Below, piece after piece: positions 6,309 to 10,738 of a DNA stretch of 10,738 bases. Position numbers and translations under genes: made by a program. The notes beneath the pieces are model-generated. The model made no database searches. It was not told the origin of the DNA and saw only the letters and a program-made list of their open reading frames with translations. The stretch comes from Spirochaetota bacterium (GTDB lineage: Bacteria; Spirochaetota; UBA12135; COTS27), in contig JAUXHF010000040.1 of NCBI GenBank assembly GCA_030621685.1, forward strand, positions 1 through 10,738, in the 5' to 3' direction. Numbering within the stretch: position 1 is the stretch's first letter; each line of letters starts with the position of its first letter.

Positions 6309-7394
6309 ATGCTTCATGTGAAAAACAAATACTCCAGGCAACTCCAGGCAAGGCAGAACAAGGGCAAGCATGCTTTTCTTTGGATGCATCTATTTTTCAT
6401 AGCTATAACACTGCATCAAATTTCTCTTTTTACAGCCGAGTATACTTTTGTAATCCATCACTTTCTTGGCCCAACGACCGATACCCATACACAATTCATC
6501 CAGCCTTGGGCTAAAAAAGTAGAAGCGGAATCTGATGGAAGGATACGGTTTGAGATTTTCCCATCTATGTCTATGGGCGGAAAACCAAGCGAACTCTATA
6601 CACAGGTGCGCAATGGCGTAGCCGATATCGTTTGGACCCTGCCTAGTTACACGCCGGGAATATTTAAACGTGTAGAAGTGTTTGAGCTGCCAGAGGTGCA
6701 TACAGAAAGTGCTAAGGTATCCGCTATGGCCATCCAAGAAATTTTCCCGCTCTTAGCAGAAGATTTCAAACATATACACCCCTTACTTGTTTACGTTCAT
6801 GCAGGCAATGCTCTGCATGTAGCAAATAAAAATATACAAAGCTGGCAAGACTTACAAGGCCTGAAAATACGAACGCCATCACGAACAGGAGCATGGATGA
6901 TTCAAGCTTGGGGCGCCGAACCGGTAAACATGCCCTTGCCAGAACTGCCACATGCTTTATCGAAAGGCCTAGTCGATGCAGCGCTCATTCCCTTTCAAGT
7001 CATCGTTCCCTTTAAAATACATGAACTCACACGTTACTCCATTGAAGGTTTTGGCAAAAGACGTTTTGGCACATCAGTTTTCTTATTTGCCATGAATAAA
7101 GATCGCTACCATGAGCTGCCTGTCGATCTCCAGCAGATCATAAACAAAAACTCCGGTAAAAACATTGCCCAGAAAACAGGGATGCTATGGGATAAAATTG
7201 AAACCTCTGGCAAAAAAGCACAATTGCAAACAGGTAGCGCTGTTCTCCAGCTCCAAAGAGAAACCGTCTTGCCATTCAATTTAGCCGCTGCCAAGGTAAC
7301 CAAAAGGTGGATTGATAAAGTCTCTGCTTATGGTATTGACGGAGAAGAATTGCTTGCAAGAGCCAAGCAAGCCATAAAAAAACATTCACCTTAA
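6309..7394 (+). CDS. dctP: TRAP transporter solute-binding protein, DctP family
   Basis: A 361-residue periplasmic binding protein of the TRAP (DctP) type, which captures an organic acid or amino acid and delivers it to the DctQM membrane complex. After a Lys/Arg-rich n-region, residues about 22-42 (HAFLWMHLFFIAITL) form a signal-peptide core with a likely cut near FTA-E at 43-44. Family motifs include EIFPSMSMGG (82-91), VRNGVADI (100-107), the ligand carboxylate-binding Arg188 in LKIRTPS, and AMNKD near 261. Asn263 is at the usual conserved Asn site. No Shine-Dalgarno is seen in the 6-base gap after the racemase, so translation is probably coupled. The n-region contains an exact 10-bp duplication (6331-6350). 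The ATG at 6309 is kept because later starts lack the positive residues. Substrate is not predictable from the motifs. Confidence 0.94.
   Translation: MLHVKNKYSRQLQARQNKGKHAFLWMHLFFIAITLHQISLFTAEYTFVIHHFLGPTTDTHTQFIQPWAKKVEAESDGRIRFEIFPSMSMGGKPSELYTQVRNGVADIVWTLPSYTPGIFKRVEVFELPEVHTESAKVSAMAIQEIFPLLAEDFKHIHPLLVYVHAGNALHVANKNIQSWQDLQGLKIRTPSRTGAWMIQAWGAEPVNMPLPELPHALSKGLVDAALIPFQVIVPFKIHELTRYSIEGFGKRRFGTSVFLFAMNKDRYHELPVDLQQIINKNSGKNIAQKTGMLWDKIETSGKKAQLQTGSAVLQLQRETVLPFNLAAAKVTKRWIDKVSAYGIDGEELLARAKQAIKKHSP
6331..6350 (+). repeat. Perfect 10-bp tandem duplication in the signal-peptide region of dctP
   Basis: ACTCCAGGCA occurs twice in a row (6331-6340 and 6341-6350), encoding part of YSRQLQARQ. 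Ten is not a multiple of three, so gain or loss of one copy changes which upstream start is in frame with the mature protein. Confidence 0.9.
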
Positions 7395-7411
7395 CCAACA
7401 GAGCTTCCTCC

Positions 7412-7924
7412 TTGAGCCTCTTTAAAAAAACTAGGCGCTTGGCCACCAAGCTTGCTTTGCTTTGGGCATACTTAGGCGGAATATTGTTGCTTGTCATTGT
7501 CTTTCTTAGCACCATCAATGCAGCGCTCTTTGCGCTCAACCGTTTTACAGTTATCACCTTCAATCAAACCCTGCGCGGTATTGTGGGCTACGAAGAAATC
7601 GTGACCTTGCTTATTGCATCTTCTGTGATGATGTTTTTCCCACTTTGCCAGCTGCGAAATGGTCATGCCACAGTAGAAATATTCTCTAGCCTCTTTCCGC
7701 TATTCTTAAAAAAAGTATTCCATGTAATCTCGCATGTTTTATTTTGTTTTTTAGCTTTCTTTCTAGCCCTAAAAACCTATCAAGGTATGCAAGAGTCGCT
7801 GGCTGATGAAGTGGTAAGTAGCATCTTAGGGCTTCCCCAGTGGCCATTCTACCTTCCCGTTATACTCTCTTTAATGCTCTGGGGCCTTTCAGCTGCGCTC
7901 TCTATATATCAGTCTTCTAAATAA
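7412..7924 (+). CDS. dctQ: TRAP transporter small permease, DctQ family
   Basis: A 170-residue inner-membrane protein with four predicted helices, roughly 12-40, 60-80, 100-122 and 145-166. The second begins with GYEEI (59-63), the third follows RNGHATVEIF (82-91), and LGLPQWPFYLPV (139-150) precedes the last; all three blocks are typical of DctQ. With DctM it forms the sodium-coupled TRAP membrane complex served by DctP. The only suitable start is TTG at 7412 (Met-Ser-Leu-Phe-Lys-Lys), and the 17 bases before it have no Shine-Dalgarno sequence (they are pyrimidine-rich), so translation likely depends on coupling to dctP upstream. Same strand and operon as dctP and dctM. Confidence 0.9.
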   Translation: MSLFKKTRRLATKLALLWAYLGGILLLVIVFLSTINAALFALNRFTVITFNQTLRGIVGYEEIVTLLIASSVMMFFPLCQLRNGHATVEIFSSLFPLFLKKVFHVISHVLFCFLAFFLALKTYQGMQESLADEVVSSILGLPQWPFYLPVILSLMLWGLSAALSIYQSSK

Positions 7925-7936
7925 AAAACATCTCTC

Positions 7937-9364
7937 GTGATAGAAAAAGAGCTTATTGGGATAATCGGGCTTGTTCTCATGCTCATGTTACTCCTCGCAA
8001 GAATTCCAGTGGGTCTTGCTATGGTACTTGTTGGCATCACTGGAAATTATGCCCTTTCAAAGGCTGTCTCGCATCTACGTTTCCAGCCTTATTTGGAACA
8101 ATATAAAACGCTGTTATGGCATTTGTTTTCAAGCTACCAACTCTCGCTTATACCCCTATTTGTCTTGATGGGATATCTGGCTTTGTACAGTGGGCTTAGT
8201 CGAAGTTTGTTCCAAGGAATAGCCGTCATTCTAAGACCGGTAAAAGGCGGTGCTGCCTACTCTGTCATCTTAGCCGCAGCAGGCTTTAGCGCTGTCTGCG
8301 GCTCATCGCTTGCCACAACAGCAGCCATCGGAAAGTTGGCCCTACCCGAGCTTAAGAAGCTACAGTACGAAAAAGGATTTCGTGCCGCTGTTACCGCCGT
8401 AGGCGGCGTTCTGGGCATTCTTATTCCACCTTCCATTGTACTCATCATTTATTCCATTATTGTTGAAGCCTCTATAGTCAAGATGTTTCAAGCAGCCATA
8501 TTGCCAAGCCTTCTAGCTGTATTTTTTTTCAGCATCAGCATATTCATTACGCTTAGGCTAAAGCCCCATGCTATCCTCCCAAAAATTCTCCCAAAAAACA
8601 TTGTCTCTACGCCAAGCCCCATGCCGGTATCTCCTCTTTCAAAGAGAGAACAACGAAAGGCCATCATCAGTTTTATTCCTCTACCCCTTATCTTCATAAT
8701 CATCTTTGCAGGGCTAGCCTTCGGTTTTTTCACGCCAACACCAACAGCTTCTATAGCAGTGTTAATCATTTTAATATATGGACTCTTACAGACCAAACAC
8801 AACGATGCCAGTAAAGGGCTAAACAAGAAACGACTTCTTCTATCCTTTGAGGATAGCGCTAAGACCACGGCGATGATATACTTCATTCTCTTTGGTGCTG
8901 AGGTTTTGAAAGGTTTTCTCAGCCGCTCGGGGCTTCCAGCCTATCTTGCCGAGGCTGCCGCCATGAGTCAGTTAAACCCTTGGATCACTTTGTCCTTGAT
9001 ACTTTTTATGCTGATCTTACTTGGCTGTTTTATGGAGTCTCTTTCTATGATACTCATTGTTATACCTTTTCTGTGGCCAATTCTTATTGACATCAATGGC
9101 GGAAACCTTGTATCTGCTAATATGGCAAGCTTCGGCATGAATGCTGAAGATCTAAAAATATGGTTCGGCATTCTTGCGCTCATCGTAGTGGAGCTTGGAC
9201 TCATCACGCCACCTATGGGGCTTAGCCTCTTCATCATACTTTCCTTTGATAAAAGCATTCGCATGCAGGATGCTTTTTATGGACTCTTACCATTTCTTGG
9301 ATTTGAATTATTAAGAATTGCTCTCATCATGGCCTTTCCTGTTATTGTTTTTCTACTTTTATAG
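7937..9364 (+). CDS. dctM: TRAP transporter large permease, DctM family
   Basis: A 475-residue polytopic inner-membrane protein that catalyses sodium-coupled import in the TRAP system. Conserved blocks are FSAVCGSS (117-124), GILIPPS (160-166), FTPTPTASIAV (265-275), the FMESLSMILIVIPFLWP loop (365-381) and ELGLITPPMG (419-428). It is about 45-50 residues longer than a typical DctM of about 427, and the extra length appears to lie in hydrophilic loops near 208-245 and 285-310. It starts with GTG at 7937, 12 bases after dctQ, without a clear Shine-Dalgarno sequence, so translation is probably coupled. It is the last gene of the unit that begins with the racemase. The substrate is unknown; the racemase suggests an amino acid or dicarboxylate, as inference. 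Confidence 0.95.
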   Translation: MIEKELIGIIGLVLMLMLLLARIPVGLAMVLVGITGNYALSKAVSHLRFQPYLEQYKTLLWHLFSSYQLSLIPLFVLMGYLALYSGLSRSLFQGIAVILRPVKGGAAYSVILAAAGFSAVCGSSLATTAAIGKLALPELKKLQYEKGFRAAVTAVGGVLGILIPPSIVLIIYSIIVEASIVKMFQAAILPSLLAVFFFSISIFITLRLKPHAILPKILPKNIVSTPSPMPVSPLSKREQRKAIISFIPLPLIFIIIFAGLAFGFFTPTPTASIAVLIILIYGLLQTKHNDASKGLNKKRLLLSFEDSAKTTAMIYFILFGAEVLKGFLSRSGLPAYLAEAAAMSQLNPWITLSLILFMLILLGCFMESLSMILIVIPFLWPILIDINGGNLVSANMASFGMNAEDLKIWFGILALIVVELGLITPPMGLSLFIILSFDKSIRMQDAFYGLLPFLGFELLRIALIMAFPVIVFLLL

Positions 9365-9582
9365 CATTTTTATTTATAAATCTGCTACTCAAATTTTTAT
9401 TACCCAGCTAAAGTAATCCCTGCCTAGCTGCCTAGCTGCTTTTACTATGTATGAAAAGGGATATACCTCTCTGCCAGTATTTCTGCCTAAATACATACCC
9501 ATACACATACATATTCGCTGGCTCAGAAGAAAGCCTCTGGCTAGGTTTTGGGCGTAACTGCTTTAGCTTTAACGTAGCAGCT
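9365..9582. other. Convergent intergenic region with short repeats, no gene
   Basis: This 218-base stretch between the convergent dctM and znuB genes shows no credible ORF or RNA gene. It holds TGCCTAGC twice in tandem (9421-9436) and the inverted pair CAGCTA (9405-9410) and TAGCTG (9425-9430 or 9433-9438) followed by CTTTTA, a weak candidate terminator for dctM. Near znuB, GCTTTAACG/CTTTAG-type strings repeat (about 9560-9610) and run into the last codons of znuB, giving it a K-L-K-L-K-L tail. The 9490s carry a short CATAC-rich run. No strong GC-rich hairpin with a T-run was found on either strand. Confidence 0.5.
9405..9444 (+). terminator. Weak candidate terminator after dctM
   Basis: CAGCTA at 9405-9410 can pair with TAGCTG at 9425-9430 or at 9433-9438; the second copy is followed by CTTTTA. 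The stem is only 6 base pairs with a 14- or 22-base loop, so this is suggestive only. Confidence 0.25.
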
Positions 9583-10428
9583 TTAACGCAGCAACTTTAG
9601 CTTTAGCTTTCCTACAAAAGTAAGCAAGGCGAACAAAAGCGTAGCACAGACGACAATGGCCGGCGCTGTAGCAAGGTCATATAGAATTGAAAGGCTGAAT
9701 CCTGCTAGGGTGGCCATCATACTCAATGCTATCGATAGCAAGGCCATCATTTTAGGCGACTTACTTATCTGCCTAGCCCCAGCTGCCGGGATGATTAACA
9801 TAGATGTAATAAGCAAAATACCCACAAAGCGAATTGACGTGGCTACCACTACGGTAATAAGAAACATAAACAGAAGTTCCATAGCATACACGGGCAGCCC
9901 CTCGGCTTGGGCCAATTCTTTATTAATGCTAATAAGTATAAACGATGACCAGTTATACAAAAGCAGAGTCAAGACTATGATGCTAGCCGCTCCTAAAAGC
10001 CAAAGGTCAGAATTCTGAATAAGCAAAATATCGCCAAACAGATAGCTAGTAAGAGTATAAGCCGGCAGCTCCATAAAGCTTATCAGCAAGAGACCGGCTG
10101 CCAAAGAGGCATGGGCCAATATGCCTAGCAGGGTATCGATGGCTAGAATCCGCCGTTCTCGTAAGTAGGTTAAAAGGCTGGCAAATAAGAAACAGACGAT
10201 AAATACCGCTATATTCAAATTCAAGCCAAAGAGCAAGCCCAGGCCCAGGCCCAACAAGGCACTATGCGAAAGTGACTCGCCGAAATAGGCCATGCGCCGC
10301 CAAACCACAAAGCAGCCCATAGGGCCTGCCATCAGCGATACCAGCAGACCTGCTAGCAGGCCATGTAAGATAAACGTCTCGGCGAAAAATGGGGGAAAAG
10401 CTATCAAGCTCACTAGAAAATCATGCAC
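9583..10428 (-). CDS. znuB: Zinc/manganese ABC transporter permease, ZnuB-like
   Basis: A 281-residue inner-membrane permease of the ABC-3 family, with about eight or nine hydrophobic segments. The region WRRMAYFGESLSHSALLG (about 43-60) is the hallmark of ZnuB-type permeases, which carry Zn(II) (some relatives Mn or Fe) supplied by ZnuA and powered by ZnuC. ELAQAEGLPV in the middle fits the loop that contacts the ATPase, and RFVGILLITSMLIIPAA is also typical. It begins with GTG (10426-10428) and has no Shine-Dalgarno sequence before it; an ATG at 10422-10424 is out of frame. Length matches the family. znuC often lies directly upstream and overlaps znuB, but here about 70 bases and then a tandem-repeat array precede it, so the ATPase and binding protein must be elsewhere or beyond the array. 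The C-terminus ends in a repetitive K-L-K-L-K-L-L-R. Confidence 0.92.
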   Translation of the reverse strand: MHDFLVSLIAFPPFFAETFILHGLLAGLLVSLMAGPMGCFVVWRRMAYFGESLSHSALLGLGLGLLFGLNLNIAVFIVCFLFASLLTYLRERRILAIDTLLGILAHASLAAGLLLISFMELPAYTLTSYLFGDILLIQNSDLWLLGAASIIVLTLLLYNWSSFILISINKELAQAEGLPVYAMELLFMFLITVVVATSIRFVGILLITSMLIIPAAGARQISKSPKMMALLSIALSMMATLAGFSLSILYDLATAPAIVVCATLLFALLTFVGKLKLKLLR

Positions 10429-10473
10429 GGTTAGTTATTTAAAACGCTCTCTTACGAAACACTTGCTAAGCCA

Positions 10474-10486
10474 ATAGTAACACTAT
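10474..10486. promoter_or_regulatory. Small palindrome upstream of znuB
   Basis: ATAGT-AAC-ACTAT is a perfect 5-bp dyad with a 3-base spacer, about 45 bases before the znuB start. On the minus strand TATAGT overlaps it and could be a -10 box. A metal-responsive regulator such as Zur would be expected here, but the sequence does not clearly match the usual GTTATA-type Zur box, so this is only a candidate. Confidence 0.25.
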
Positions 10487-10503
10487 ACACAAAGGCTCTT
10501 AAC

Positions 10504-10738
10504 TTGCTGTTCATAACCACATTATGCTCTAGCGCTTTCCTCATCGGCTTGATGAATATGTATTTGCTGTTCATAACCGCATTATCCTCTAGCGCTTTCC
10601 TCATCGGCTTGATGAATATGTATTTGCTGTTCATAACCGCATTATCCTTCTAGCGCTTTCCTCATCGGCTTGATGAATATGTACTTGCTGTTCATAACCA
10701 CATTATGCTCTAGCGCTTTCCTCATCGGCTTGATGAAT
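10504..10738. repeat. 60-bp tandem repeat array (about 4 copies, cut by right edge)
   Basis: Copies span 10504-10563, 10564-10623, 10624-10684 and 10685 to the edge (54 bases seen). Each starts TTGCTGTTCATAACC and ends near GATGAATATGTA. Copies 1 and 4 are identical over the visible 54 bases (ACCACATTATGCTC), while copies 2 and 3 share another type (ACCGCATTATCC). Copy 3 has one extra base (CCTTCTAG instead of CCTCTAG). Each unit contains the hairpin TCATC-GGCTT-GATGA and the palindrome AGCGCT. On the minus strand the unit keeps one frame and encodes a 20-residue repeat beginning MNSKYIFIKPMRKALE; the extra base in copy 3 breaks that frame and creates an AAGGA 10 bases before the ATG at 10634, from which 60 residues are open to 10452. 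No known protein family is recognised, so a minisatellite is more likely than a gene. Confidence 0.95.

Noticed and set aside
8488..8886. Minus-strand ORF across dctM
   Set aside because: Antisense shadow of a well-recognised gene with no upstream ribosome-binding site or family match.
9656..10018. Plus-strand ORF across znuB
   Set aside because: Antisense shadow of znuB; the composition mirrors the membrane protein codons and shows no family.
10504..10738. CRISPR array
   Set aside because: The units are contiguous 60-bp repeats with no variable spacers between shorter repeats, so this is a tandem minisatellite.

Overview
The window looks like a chromosomal stretch from a moderately AT-rich Gram-negative bacterium, most likely an alphaproteobacterium. 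Support for this is the protein content: a TctC-type periplasmic binding protein, a DctPQM TRAP transporter, a ZnuB that matches alphaproteobacterial versions, and the ATP-grasp/alpha-E/Anbu/transglutaminase operon common in that class. A low-GC, possibly host-associated lineage would fit, but that is inference. No rRNA, tRNA, CRISPR array, transposase or phage gene was seen.

Left part, minus strand (about 1-3402): four collinear genes, transcribed right to left. They encode a circularly permuted ATP-grasp protein (1957-3402), an alpha-E helical protein (959-1921), the proteasome-like NTN hydrolase Anbu (226-954) and the N-terminus of a transglutaminase-like protein that runs off the left edge (1-157). 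The last gene is too short for ordinary ORF calling but is clear by reading. This gene set is known from comparative genomics as a putative peptide-synthesis, modification and hydrolysis system with no firmly assigned substrate. An extended -10 promoter embedded in a palindrome lies just upstream (3425-3444).

Middle part, plus strand (3702-9364): an orphan TctC-like solute-binding gene broken by a one-base frameshift at about 3899; tag (3-methyladenine DNA glycosylase I, 4882-5484); then a tight cluster of a YgeA-like aspartate/glutamate-type racemase (5604-6302) and the TRAP genes dctP (6309-7394), dctQ (7412-7924) and dctM (7937-9364). The 6-17 base gaps imply one transcription unit from a promoter in 5485-5603. 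The pairing suggests uptake of an organic or amino acid plus its racemisation, but the substrate cannot be read from sequence.

Right part, minus strand (9583-10738): znuB, the membrane permease of a zinc/manganese ABC importer, converges on dctM across a 218-base non-coding stretch. Upstream of znuB is a small palindrome and then an array of 60-bp tandem repeats that continues past the right edge. znuA and znuC are not visible.

Short tandem duplications recur across the window: 13 bp in tag, 10 bp in dctP, about 11 bp in the racemase promoter, 8 bp after dctM, and the 60-bp array. Several change reading frames or gene ends, which suggests frequent slippage or microduplication in this genome.
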